Of a DNA stretch of 64,000 nucleotides, positions 17,370 to 25,075 are shown in pieces. Positions within the stretch are counted from its first letter, which is position 1. Every line of letters starts with the position of its first letter. The notes below the pieces were generated by a model. It was not told where the DNA came from, searched no databases, and saw only the letters and a program-made list of their open reading frames with translations. The position numbers and the translations under genes are program-made. This DNA comes from an uncultured Alistipes sp. Lineage in GTDB: Bacteria; Bacteroidota; Bacteroidia; Bacteroidales; Rikenellaceae. The DNA lies in assembly GCA_900768015.1 (NCBI GenBank), contig CAAGBI010000014.1, positions 47,195 through 111,194 of the forward strand, read 5' to 3'.

Positions 17370-19454
17370 TTACTTCTTGATAGTAAGCTCGTCGAGCAAC
17401 CACTCGGCACCTGCGTACTTCTCGATTACGAACAAGACATAGCGGATGTCGACTGTGATTGTGCGCTGCAACTCGGGCTCGAATGCCACATCGCCAGACA
17501 TAGCCTCCCAGTTGCCGTCGAATGCCAAGCCGATAAGCTGACCCTTCTTGTTCATAACGGGCGAACCAGAGTTACCACCTGTGATGTCGCAGTTCACGAG
17601 GAACGCTACGGGGAGGTCGCCATTCTTATCAGCATAGCGGCCGTAGTCCTTCGCGGCGTAGAGCTCCTTTAAGCGCTCGGGCACGGTGAACTCAACGGGA
17701 TTTGTGGGGTCCTCCTTTGCCATCACGCCATCGAGAGTGGTGTAGTGGCTGTAGATGATGCCATCCGCGGGGCTGTAGGGCAACACATTACCGTAGGTGA
17801 GGCGGAGTGTGAAGTTAGCATCCGATGCCCACGCCTTGTTGGGCTTCATCTTCATAAGGCCAGCGATGTAGAGGCGGTGACCCTCAGCATACTTCTCGTT
17901 GGCAGCCATAGCGGCGGGAACAAGCTCGTTGTAGAGCTCGAAGAGTGATAGGGCAAGTTCGTACACGGGGTCGTTGTTGAATGCCGCCTCGCGTGCCTCA
18001 GCATCGAGGGCTAATATCGCCTGATACTTCTCGTAGTTTGCAAGCTGTGAGTTGTCGTAGAGCCAGTCTACATAGGCGTCACTATTGCCACCAAACTCTG
18101 CATCAATCTTTGCGTAGATTGAGGGTAGGCGCTTGTTGTTCTCGCGGTAGATGGTGAACATGCGCTTTGCAACATCGCGGTCGGTAGCTTCGTCATAGTC
18201 CTTGTAGAACTGCTCGGGGTTGTGCATGCCCATCATTGTATTCACAAGCTCCACCGACTGGAAGAATGCCTCAGAGAGATACTGCAATGTGGCGTTCTCC
18301 TCCTTAGCCTCGGTCTGCGACTGCTCGATGAGGCTCAAGGCATCCATGTAGCGCTCCTCGGGGAGTGTGTTGGCATTTGCCCAAGCCTGGAACTCAGCCT
18401 CCTGTGCCGCCTTCTTGTCGCGCACATTGAGCTTCTCGATGCCGCGAGACATGCCGATAGAGTTCTTCCAGTAGTTTGCCGAGCCTGCGAACTTAGCGTC
18501 GTACTTGATGCGTACTGCCTGGTCAGCATCCATATGCTTACGCAAGATTGCCTGACGCTCACCACGGATGTAGATGCGCTGTGGGTTGTCCACCTCCAAC
18601 ATGTAGTCAATCTCGTAAGATGTCATGTAGCGCTGTGTAGAGCCTGGGAAGCCCATGATCATGCCGAAGTCACCCTCCTTGATGCCCTTGAGCGAGATGT
18701 CGAGCCACTTCTCTGCCTTGTATGGCACATTATCCTCGGAGTAGGCTGCGGGGCGGTTGTCCTTGCCAGCATATACGCGGAAGATAGAGAAGTCGCCAGT
18801 GTGGCGTGGCCACATCCAGTTGTCCGTGTCGCCACCAAACTTACCGATAGACGATGGAGGTGTACCTACGAGGCGCACATCAGTATATGTCTCGTGTGCG
18901 AAAGCGAAGAACTGGTTGTTGCCGAAGAAGCCTGGGATGATGATGTCGTAGCCAGGATACTTGGCCTTGAGCTCGGCAATCTTAGCCTGCTTGTTGGCAG
19001 TAGCCATAGCCTGAAACTCCTGCTCGCTTGCAGTCGATGGGATGTTGCCCACGATGTCGGCTGTGACATCCCAGATGTGGCGCACGAAGCGCACCGATAG
19101 GCCCTCTGCTGGGAGCTCGTCGGCGTTGCATGTAGCCCAGAAGCCATCAGCGAGGTAGTCGTGCTCAACCGATGAGAGCTGCTGAATAGCGCCGTAGCCG
19201 CAGTGGTGGTTTGTGAAGATGAGGCCCTCGGGCGATACGATCTCACCTGTGCAGCCGCCACCAAAGATTACGATGGCATCCTTGAGTGATGACTTCTCGG
19301 CAGAGTAGATATCCTCGGCCTTGAGCTTCGCGCCGTGTGCCTTCATATCCTTCTCGTTCATCTTCTTGATGTAGGGCAATAGCCACATACCCTCATCTGC
19401 CATGGCTGAGAACGACACGCCAACCACGAGCAAAAGTGTTAATAGTCTCTTCAT
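17370..19454 (-). CDS. S46 dipeptidyl-peptidase, DPP7-type (hydrophobic P1) by key residue
   Basis: 694 aa with a signal peptide (SFSAMADEG, cleavage near residue 19). S46 catalytic segments: TNHHCGYGAIQ, PRHTGDFSIFRVYAG and TGGNSGSPVM (Ser629). The specificity position 18 residues after the serine is Gly647 (GLAFDGNW), as in DPP7, which prefers hydrophobic P1 residues; the number alignment is from memory. Together with the DPP11-like enzyme 2.1 kb away, it would give complementary dipeptide release in the periplasm. Its upstream 90 bp carries an alternating purine/pyrimidine tract. Confidence 0.9.
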   Translation of the reverse strand: MKRLLTLLLVVGVSFSAMADEGMWLLPYIKKMNEKDMKAHGAKLKAEDIYSAEKSSLKDAIVIFGGGCTGEIVSPEGLIFTNHHCGYGAIQQLSSVEHDYLADGFWATCNADELPAEGLSVRFVRHIWDVTADIVGNIPSTASEQEFQAMATANKQAKIAELKAKYPGYDIIIPGFFGNNQFFAFAHETYTDVRLVGTPPSSIGKFGGDTDNWMWPRHTGDFSIFRVYAGKDNRPAAYSEDNVPYKAEKWLDISLKGIKEGDFGMIMGFPGSTQRYMTSYEIDYMLEVDNPQRIYIRGERQAILRKHMDADQAVRIKYDAKFAGSANYWKNSIGMSRGIEKLNVRDKKAAQEAEFQAWANANTLPEERYMDALSLIEQSQTEAKEENATLQYLSEAFFQSVELVNTMMGMHNPEQFYKDYDEATDRDVAKRMFTIYRENNKRLPSIYAKIDAEFGGNSDAYVDWLYDNSQLANYEKYQAILALDAEAREAAFNNDPVYELALSLFELYNELVPAAMAANEKYAEGHRLYIAGLMKMKPNKAWASDANFTLRLTYGNVLPYSPADGIIYSHYTTLDGVMAKEDPTNPVEFTVPERLKELYAAKDYGRYADKNGDLPVAFLVNCDITGGNSGSPVMNKKGQLIGLAFDGNWEAMSGDVAFEPELQRTITVDIRYVLFVIEKYAGAEWLLDELTIKK

Positions 19455-19492
19455 GTGTAGTGATGTTTTATGTTTTGAATCTTATCTCTTCT

Positions 19493-19527
19493 CGCGCGTG
19501 CGTACGCGCATACGCATGTACGCACAT
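19493..19527. repeat. 35-bp strictly alternating pyrimidine-purine tract with inverted repeat
   Basis: Every base from 19493 to 19527 alternates pyrimidine/purine (mostly CG, TG, TA, CA steps), a sequence type able to adopt Z-DNA. Inside it GTGCGTAC (19498-19505) pairs with GTACGCAC (19518-19525). It lies between the DUF3298 stop and the DPP7-like start. Confidence 0.75.
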
Positions 19528-19544
19528 TACTATAGTAGTCTCGT

Positions 19545-20285
19545 CTACTTCCACACCAAGGGTGCACCCACAGCCTCAAGCTCGGCGTCGGTGAGCTCCA
19601 CGGCAATGTTGCCAAGCTCCATGTCGGCAATCTCATTGCTGTTATACTGGAATACGATGCCCGCGTCTGTGAGGTATGCAGCAAGGGGGAGGTAGAGGTA
19701 TTCGGGCGACACGATGTAGAACTTGTCGCCATACTCCGCCTTGATTTTGTTGAATACAACCTCTATGAGCGCATCGTACCACTCGCCGTCGCTGAGGTAG
19801 CCAAAGTCGTAGATGTTGCCCGAGCCGAGGTCGTAGCACTCGTATGTCTGGCTAACGATGGGGTAGATGCCGCCTATGTCGGTCTCGACAACGGTGTCGT
19901 AGCACACCACGCTATTGTCGCGCACGAGCGATGCCACCTGGTAGAGGTGGAGCTCACACATTAGATTCTCGGTGTTGAACAGGCGCATGCTCTCAAGTGC
20001 TGCATCCTTGAAAGCCTCGCTTGAGCGCTGCAAGTCCTGCTCCTCGAAGGCGAACTCTCCGAATATAGCCTGGTAGTTCAGCTCCTCGATGATGGCAAGG
20101 GCCTCGCTATCGGATGTGTTGGTGATATGCTCATACGAAATAGTGAAGGAGTAGTTGCCCTCGTCGATTAACTCATACTCGAATGTCTCGAACTCGGGAG
20201 TGTTGGAACTCTTTTTTGTCTCGTCGGCACAAGCCACTGCGCATACTGCAGCAATGGCAAGTATATAAAATCTCAGTTTTCTCAT
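19545..20285 (-). CDS. DUF3298 (RsiV-like C-terminal domain) lipoprotein
   Basis: 246 aa lipoprotein: MRKLRFYILAIAAVCAVAC gives lipobox A-V-A-C with Cys19. The body has the DUF4163/DUF3298 pattern: an N-terminal strand-rich part (FEYELIDEGNYSFTISYEHI), then YDLGSGNIYDFGYL and LTDAGIVFQYNSNEIAD, the closing motif of RsiV-type domains. In RsiV this domain binds lysozyme; in Bacteroidetes the lipoprotein form has no known ligand. It is transcribed toward the DPP7-like gene. A TACCTTTA box at 20310-20317 (minus) may be its promoter. Confidence 0.8.
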   Translation of the reverse strand: MRKLRFYILAIAAVCAVACADETKKSSNTPEFETFEYELIDEGNYSFTISYEHITNTSDSEALAIIEELNYQAIFGEFAFEEQDLQRSSEAFKDAALESMRLFNTENLMCELHLYQVASLVRDNSVVCYDTVVETDIGGIYPIVSQTYECYDLGSGNIYDFGYLSDGEWYDALIEVVFNKIKAEYGDKFYIVSPEYLYLPLAAYLTDAGIVFQYNSNEIADMELGNIAVELTDAELEAVGAPLVWK

Positions 20286-20495
20286 ACCTATTGTTTATTA
20301 TTTGTAGCGTAAAGGTACGAAATTTTATCGTATCTGCAAAAATCTTTCGATATTATGGAGCGTGAGGGCCGAAACTTTTATCGCAGAAAATGTGGGAAGG
20401 CGACCTCGAAAGTGGGGGCGGGCCTGCCGATTTCTATCGAAAAACGGGCTTTTTTAAGAAAAATCACAAAAAATTGCATTTTTTTTGCAAAATAA

Positions 20496-20526
20496 TTTGC
20501 AGAATAAAAAATAAGTCGTATATTTG
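20496..20526 (+). promoter_or_regulatory. promoter of tRNA-Glu
   Basis: -33 TTTG (20496-20499), 19-bp spacer, -7 TATATTTG (20519-20526). It matches the Bacteroidetes consensus and lies 39 bp before the tRNA. Confidence 0.75.
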
Positions 20527-20565
20527 CAGTGTCAAAAGGGAATAACACTGATGACAACAAAAACT

Positions 20566-20637
20566 GGTCGATTCATCTAAGGGCTAGGATACCTGCCTCT
20601 CACGCAGGACATAGGGGTTCGAATCCCCTATCGACTA
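20566..20637 (+). tRNA. tRNA-Glu (anticodon CTC)
   Basis: 72 nt cloverleaf. The acceptor GGTCGAT pairs with ATCGACT (G-U at 1-72) with discriminator A. The anticodon stem CCTGC/GCAGG holds loop CTCTCAC, giving CTC. The T arm is AGGGG TTCGAAT CCCCT. CCA is not encoded. It reads GAG, a frequent codon in the neighbouring genes. A GCAA-tetraloop terminator follows. Confidence 0.95.
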
Positions 20638-20652
20638 CTAAAAATCAACAGG

Positions 20653-20676
20653 AAGATGTCGCAAGACATCTTTTTG
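20653..20676 (+). terminator. terminator after tRNA-Glu
   Basis: AAGATGTC-GCAA-GACATCTT perfect 8-bp stem with a GCAA tetraloop, then TTT. Confidence 0.85.
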
Positions 20677-20695
20677 TGTTTTATACCGGTAGGCT

Positions 20696-21910
20696 ATGCA
20701 GCGACATATTGATATCAACGACTTCAACTATCCGCTCCCCGATGAGCGCATAGCAAAGTTCCCACTCGAGGAGCGCTCTTCGTCGAAGCTCCTCATCTAC
20801 GACAACGGCACCATCTCCGAGAGTAACTTCCGCAATGTGGCAGAGTTCCTGCCCGAGGGCGCTATGCTCGTATTCAACAATACGCGCGTGGTGCGTGCTC
20901 GCATCGTGATGCACAAGGCTTCGGGTGCGCGCATCGAGGTCTTTTGCCTCGAGCCCCACAATCCCGCGGACTATGAGCGCGCCTTTCAGCAGCGTGGCCA
21001 GAGCGAGTGGAGCTGCATCGTGGGCAACCTCAAGAAGTGGAAGGAGGGCGAGGTAGGCATCGACTTCGACTTCGCGGGTGAGCGACATACGCTGCGCGCC
21101 GAGATTGTTGAGCGCGGCATACGCGAGCATATCGTGCGCATGCGCTGGTCTGCCGACTGCACCTTTGGCGAACTCCTCGAGGAGCTCGGCCGTATTCCCA
21201 TCCCGCCATATCTCAACCGCGAGAGCGAGGAGATTGACAACACGCGCTACCAGACTGTCTATGCTCGCTACGAGGGCTCGGTGGCGGCACCCACGGCGGG
21301 TCTCCACTTCACGGAGTCGCTGATGGAGGATATGCGTGCTAAAGGCTTTGGCTTTGAGGGTGTTACGCTGCATGTTGGCGCGGGTACATTCCTTCCCGTT
21401 AAGGATGAGAATGCCGCCGACCACCCCATGCACACGGAGCACTTCTCAGTCGCGCTATCTACGCTTGAGTCGCTACTCTCGCGTGCCGAGAATATCGTTG
21501 CTGTGGGTACTACATCTGTGCGTACATTGGAGTCTCTGACGGCGCTTGCATGGCGTATTAAGAGCGAGGGTAGCCCATGTGAGGAGCGCGTAGTGGGGCA
21601 GTGGGAGTTGTATGATATTCCTGCGGAGTTTGGGGGCGAGGAGGTGCTTTCAACGCTTGTTAACCACATGCGCGAGAGGGGCCTTGAGCAGCTTAAGGCG
21701 GCAACGCAGATTATGATTACGCCCCTGGGCTATCGCTTCCGCATCGTGCGCTACATCATCACTAATTTTCATCAGCCTAAGTCAACTTTGTTGCTTCTTG
21801 TAAGTGCTTATGTTGGAGAGGATTGGCATAAGATTTACGACTACGCCTTGGAGCATGACTTCCGCTTTTTGAGCTATGGCGACTCGTCGTTGCTGAAGGT
21901 GGCGCGTTAG
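20696..21910 (+). CDS. queA: tRNA preQ1(34) S-adenosylmethionine ribosyltransferase-isomerase QueA
   Basis: 404 aa. N-terminal IDINDFNYPLPDERIAKFPLEERSSSKLL is split by the family pattern DF-x-Y-x-LP-x-x-x-I-A. VFNNTRVVRARI, PIPPYLNRE, YARYEGSVAAPTAGLHFTE and the late NFHQPKSTLLLLVSA are all present. QueA transfers and isomerises the ribosyl of SAM onto preQ1 at tRNA position 34 to make epoxyqueuosine. About 50 residues longer than E. coli QueA, mostly in the middle (around residues 240-330). It is the first gene after tRNA-Glu but has no functional tie to that tRNA. Confidence 0.94.
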   Translation: MQRHIDINDFNYPLPDERIAKFPLEERSSSKLLIYDNGTISESNFRNVAEFLPEGAMLVFNNTRVVRARIVMHKASGARIEVFCLEPHNPADYERAFQQRGQSEWSCIVGNLKKWKEGEVGIDFDFAGERHTLRAEIVERGIREHIVRMRWSADCTFGELLEELGRIPIPPYLNRESEEIDNTRYQTVYARYEGSVAAPTAGLHFTESLMEDMRAKGFGFEGVTLHVGAGTFLPVKDENAADHPMHTEHFSVALSTLESLLSRAENIVAVGTTSVRTLESLTALAWRIKSEGSPCEERVVGQWELYDIPAEFGGEEVLSTLVNHMRERGLEQLKAATQIMITPLGYRFRIVRYIITNFHQPKSTLLLLVSAYVGEDWHKIYDYALEHDFRFLSYGDSSLLKVAR

Positions 21911-21930
21911 TGAATTTAGGTGGTATAAAG

Positions 21931-21973
21931 AATTTAGGGAGCTTAGTGAAATAAATCGCTAAACTCCCTAATT
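21931..21973. repeat. TTAGGGA-type intergenic hairpin (copy 1)
   Basis: AATTTAGGGAGCTTAG pairs with CTAAACTCCCTAATT between convergent queA and panB. Related sequence occurs at 50100-50190 and 63429-63545. It may double as a bidirectional terminator. Confidence 0.7.
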
Positions 21974-22004
21974 TGTTTATTGCTAATTGCTCATTACTAA
22001 TTAC

Positions 22005-22820
22005 TTAGTACTGCTCCTTCTCGTTGGGGAAGTCGCGGCTCTTGACATCATCGACATAGTGGCCCACAGCCTCCAAAATCGTTGTGCCTACATCTGCGTA
22101 GCGACGCAAGAAGCGGGGTGAGAAGGCCTGTGTGATGCCGAGCATGTCGTGCGCAACGAGCACCTGACCATCTGTCGCACCACCCGCACCGATGCCGATG
22201 GTGGGTATGTGCAACTCCTCCGATACGCGCTTGCCGAGCTCTGCGGGAATCTTCTCCAAGACGACTGCGAAGCAACCCGCCTCCTCGAGGAGCTTGGCGT
22301 CGCGGATGAGCTTGTCGGCCTCCGACTTATCCTTCGCGCGCACATTGTATGTGCCGAACTTGTGGATGGATTGTGGCATAAGGCCGAGGTGTCCCATCAC
22401 GGGGATGCCTGCCGAGATTATGCGCTGTACAGACTCCAAAATCTCTTCGCCACCCTCCATCTTAACTGCGTCTGCCTCAGTCTCTTTCATTATGCGAACG
22501 GCAGAGTCGAGGGCGAGCTTCGAGTTACCCTGGTATGTACCGAAGGGTAGGTCCACAACCACCAATGCGCGCTCCACGGCACGCACCACCGACTTGGCGT
22601 GGTAGATCATCATATCAAGGGTGATGGGGAGAGTTGTCTCGAAACCAGCCATCACATTTGCTGCTGAGTCGCCGACGAGGATAACATCGATGCCTGCCTT
22701 ATCGACAATCTTTGCCATAGAGTAATCATACGATGTGAGCATGGCAATCTTCTCGCCGCGCTGCTTCATCTCCGTAAGGCGTAGAGTCGTCACGGCTCTT
22801 ACTGTGCTTTCTACTGACAT
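22005..22820 (-). CDS. panB: 3-methyl-2-oxobutanoate hydroxymethyltransferase PanB (copy 1)
   Basis: 271 aa TIM-barrel enzyme. [62 protein letters not shown] and [18 protein letters not shown] cover the Mg2+ and ketopantoate sites. It adds a hydroxymethyl from methylene-tetrahydrofolate to 2-oxoisovalerate, the first committed step to pantothenate and CoA. No panC or panD is adjacent. A second panB begins at the right window edge (63826). An 84-bp inverted-repeat element sits directly upstream of the start. Confidence 0.95.
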   Translation of the reverse strand: MSVESTVRAVTTLRLTEMKQRGEKIAMLTSYDYSMAKIVDKAGIDVILVGDSAANVMAGFETTLPITLDMMIYHAKSVVRAVERALVVVDLPFGTYQGNSKLALDSAVRIMKETEADAVKMEGGEEILESVQRIISAGIPVMGHLGLMPQSIHKFGTYNVRAKDKSEADKLIRDAKLLEEAGCFAVVLEKIPAELGKRVSEELHIPTIGIGAGGATDGQVLVAHDMLGITQAFSPRFLRRYADVGTTILEAVGHYVDDVKSRDFPNEKEQY

Positions 22821-22826
22821 AGAGTT

Positions 22827-22910
22827 TTAAGGGATGTTCTATAAATTAGTATAAAAGTTTTCGTTGTCTCGGAGATTCTATTTTGGCCTAATTTATAGAA
22901 CCTCCCTTAA
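22827..22910. repeat. 84-bp inverted-repeat element upstream of panB
   Basis: Arms 22827-22849 and 22888-22910 match at 22 of 23 positions around a 38-bp A/T-rich centre. TTAA lies at both ends. It could be a MITE or a regulatory hairpin in the panB leader. Confidence 0.75.
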
Positions 22911-23168
22911 GGTTAGTAAATTTTATACAAAGTTAACCATTAAAGTGATATGTACAAATTTTTGAGAGCTTTTCCTTGCTATGGTGTCGAAAATATGTGC
23001 GTTGATTGCAGAAAAATACCTATATATATTGTGTAGTATAAAAAAAAGTAGTATATTTGCAGCGTATTAGAGCGAGTGTAAGGGGACGAGAAGTCCCCTT
23101 ATTTCGTACTTGGACGGATAATCAACTCGCCCCATAAGCCGATAATAATGTAATAAAATAGTATAAAA
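22911..23168 (+). promoter_or_regulatory. rimP operon promoter and leader
   Basis: The promoter is -33 TTG (23029-23031), a 20-bp spacer and -7 TATATTTG (23052-23059). The leader of about 100 nt contains a perfect 8-bp hairpin (23080-23087 with 23093-23100) followed by ATTT, possibly an attenuator or RNA-stability element. Nothing else is seen in 22911-23028. Confidence 0.65.
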
Positions 23169-23636
23169 ATGATTGATGTTAAGACAGTTACGGAGATTGC
23201 TGAGCGCCACCTTGAGGGTAGCGACATCTATGTTGTAGAGTGCAAAATCAGCCCTATGGGCGAGATAGAGCTCCTCATCGACAGCGACACTGCCGTAAAA
23301 CTCGAAGATTGCGCAGCACTAAACCGCGCTATCGAGGCGGAACTCGACCGCGAGGTTGAGGACTACTCGCTTATGGTGGCATCGGCGGGAATAGGCACAG
23401 AGCTCAAGCTCCTACGCCAGTACAACAAGATTATCGGCTCATCTGTAGAGGTGCTACTCAAGGATGGCATCAAGCTCCTTGCGAAGCTAAACAGCGCCGA
23501 CGAGACCGGCATCATTCTCTCATACGAGGAGAAGCAGGCCGTGGAGGGCAAGAAGCGCAAGGTGACCGTGGAGGTTACGAAGGAGTACAAGTGGGAGGAG
23601 ATAAAGTATGTCAAAGAGTATCTCGACTTCAAGTAA
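23169..23636 (+). CDS. rimP: Ribosome maturation factor RimP
   Basis: 155 aa. The N-terminal alpha/beta domain includes VVECKISPMGEIELLIDSD (the V-x-x-x-x-D strand) and DCAALNRAIEAELD. The C-terminal Sm-like domain runs from about residue 88 (IIGSSVEVLLKDGIKLLAKL). RimP binds the 30S subunit and helps late 3' domain assembly. The order rimP-nusA-infB is a conserved operon in bacteria. Its stop codon is part of the left end of a 127-bp repeat element. Confidence 0.93.
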   Translation: MIDVKTVTEIAERHLEGSDIYVVECKISPMGEIELLIDSDTAVKLEDCAALNRAIEAELDREVEDYSLMVASAGIGTELKLLRQYNKIIGSSVEVLLKDGIKLLAKLNSADETGIILSYEEKQAVEGKKRKVTVEVTKEYKWEEIKYVKEYLDFK

Positions 23637-23761
23637 TTTTTCGTTATAAGAGGCGATATTTGACGCTTTGCTTGTCTGAAAAATGCTCATTTACTTCGTG
23701 TAAACTCCGCTTTTTCAGCCTGCGACAAATCGCCAAATCTCACCACTTCTAACGAAAAATT
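23635..23761. repeat. 127-bp TIR element with covarying hairpin (copy 1)
   Basis: Ends AATTTTTCGTTATAAG (23635-23650) and CTTCTAACGAAAAATT (23746-23761) are inverted copies. The central hairpin 23676-23718 has basal stem CTGAAAAA/TTTTTCAG, internal loop TGCTCA/CTCCGC, apical stem TTTAC/GTAAA and a 5-nt loop. It fills the rimP-nusA gap inside the operon. See 27808-27934 and 63566-63693. Confidence 0.85.
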
Positions 23762-23814
23762 GGTGAGGCGCCCGTAAACAAGACAAATAATCAAAACAAA
23801 ATATAAAACACAAA

Positions 23815-25044
23815 ATGAAGTACATTAATCTTATCAGTAACTTTGCAGAGTTCAAGGAGCTCAAGAGCATCGACAACTCTACGCTTATCGGTGTATTGGA
23901 GGATGTATTCCGCCACGCACTCCAGAAGCAGTTTGAGAGTGACGAAAACTTCGACGTTATCATCAACCCAGAGAAGGGTGACCTCGAGATTTGGCGTAAC
24001 CGCACAGTCGTAGAGGATGATATGTTGGAGGATGAGAATACCGAGATTGCACTCTCGGAGGTTAAGGCTATCGACGCATCATACGACGTGGGTGACGAGT
24101 ATGTTGACCAGATCGACATGACACAGTTTGGTCGCCGTGCAGTGTTGTCACTCCGCCAGAACCTCGCATCACGCATCCTCGACCTCGAGAAGGCAGCCCT
24201 CTTCGAGAAGTACTCAGAGAAGGTTGGCGAGATCATCACAGGTGAGGTTTACCAGGTGTGGAAGAAGGAGGTGCTCGTACGCGACGACGAGGACAACGAC
24301 CTCGTATTGCCCAAGAGCGAGCAGATTCCTAACGACTTCTACCGCAAGGGTGATCCCATCAAGGCTATCGTTAAGTCTGTGGAGATGAACAACAACCAGC
24401 CACGCATCATCCTCTCGCGTACCGACAACCAGTTCCTCGAGCGACTGTTCGAGCAGGAGGTGCCCGAGATTTACGACGGCCTCATCACCATCAAGCGCAT
24501 CGCGCGCATCCCTGGTGAGCGTGCCAAGGTAGCCGTAGAGTCTTACGACGAGCGCATCGACCCTGTAGGTGCTTGCGTCGGCATGAAGGGCTCGCGTATC
24601 TACACCGTGGTTAAGGAGTTGCGCAACGAGAACATCGATGTTGTGAACTACACTGCAAACACATCGCTAATGATTCAGCGCTCGTTGAACCCCGCAAAGA
24701 TTTCGACTATCACAATCGACGAGGAGCGTAAGACAGCATCTGTATATTTGAAGCCCGAGGAGGTATCTTTGGCTATCGGTAAGGGTGGTCTTAACATCCG
24801 CCTCTCGAAGATGCTCACAGGCTACGACATTGATGTATATCGTGAGATTGAGGAGGAGGATGTGGCACTCACAGAGTTTGCAGACGAGATCGAGGCATGG
24901 ATTATCGATGCGCTCAAGAATGCTGGCTTCGACACTGCAAAGAGCGTATTGGAGCTCTCTGTAGAGGAGGTGGCACACCGCGCAGACCTCGAGGTTGAGC
25001 AGGCTGAGGCCGTAGTAGCTGTGCTTAAGGCAGAGTTCGAGTAG
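23815..25044 (+). CDS. nusA: Transcription termination/antitermination factor NusA
   Basis: 409 aa. It has an N-terminal RNA-polymerase-binding domain (1-130), an S1 domain (about 133-205, ITGEVYQVWKKEVLV), then KH1 and KH2 (IARIPGERAKVAVESYDERIDPVGACVGMKGSRI and LAIGKGGLNIRLS). A short C-terminal part ends near residue 409 with no E. coli-type AR2 repeat, as is usual outside proteobacteria. NusA binds RNA polymerase and nascent RNA, tuning pausing and termination. It follows rimP after 178 bp filled mainly by the repeat element, and precedes infB by 31 bp. Confidence 0.95.
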   Translation: MKYINLISNFAEFKELKSIDNSTLIGVLEDVFRHALQKQFESDENFDVIINPEKGDLEIWRNRTVVEDDMLEDENTEIALSEVKAIDASYDVGDEYVDQIDMTQFGRRAVLSLRQNLASRILDLEKAALFEKYSEKVGEIITGEVYQVWKKEVLVRDDEDNDLVLPKSEQIPNDFYRKGDPIKAIVKSVEMNNNQPRIILSRTDNQFLERLFEQEVPEIYDGLITIKRIARIPGERAKVAVESYDERIDPVGACVGMKGSRIYTVVKELRNENIDVVNYTANTSLMIQRSLNPAKISTITIDEERKTASVYLKPEEVSLAIGKGGLNIRLSKMLTGYDIDVYREIEEEDVALTEFADEIEAWIIDALKNAGFDTAKSVLELSVEEVAHRADLEVEQAEAVVAVLKAEFE

Positions 25045-25075
25045 AGTAGATAACGATTAATGAAAGGAGAATTGA

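Noticed and set aside
15476..17672. Several open frames of 60-220 codons in and around the MATE and peptidase genes
   Set aside because: All are in alternate frames of confidently assigned genes and carry no recognisable motif.
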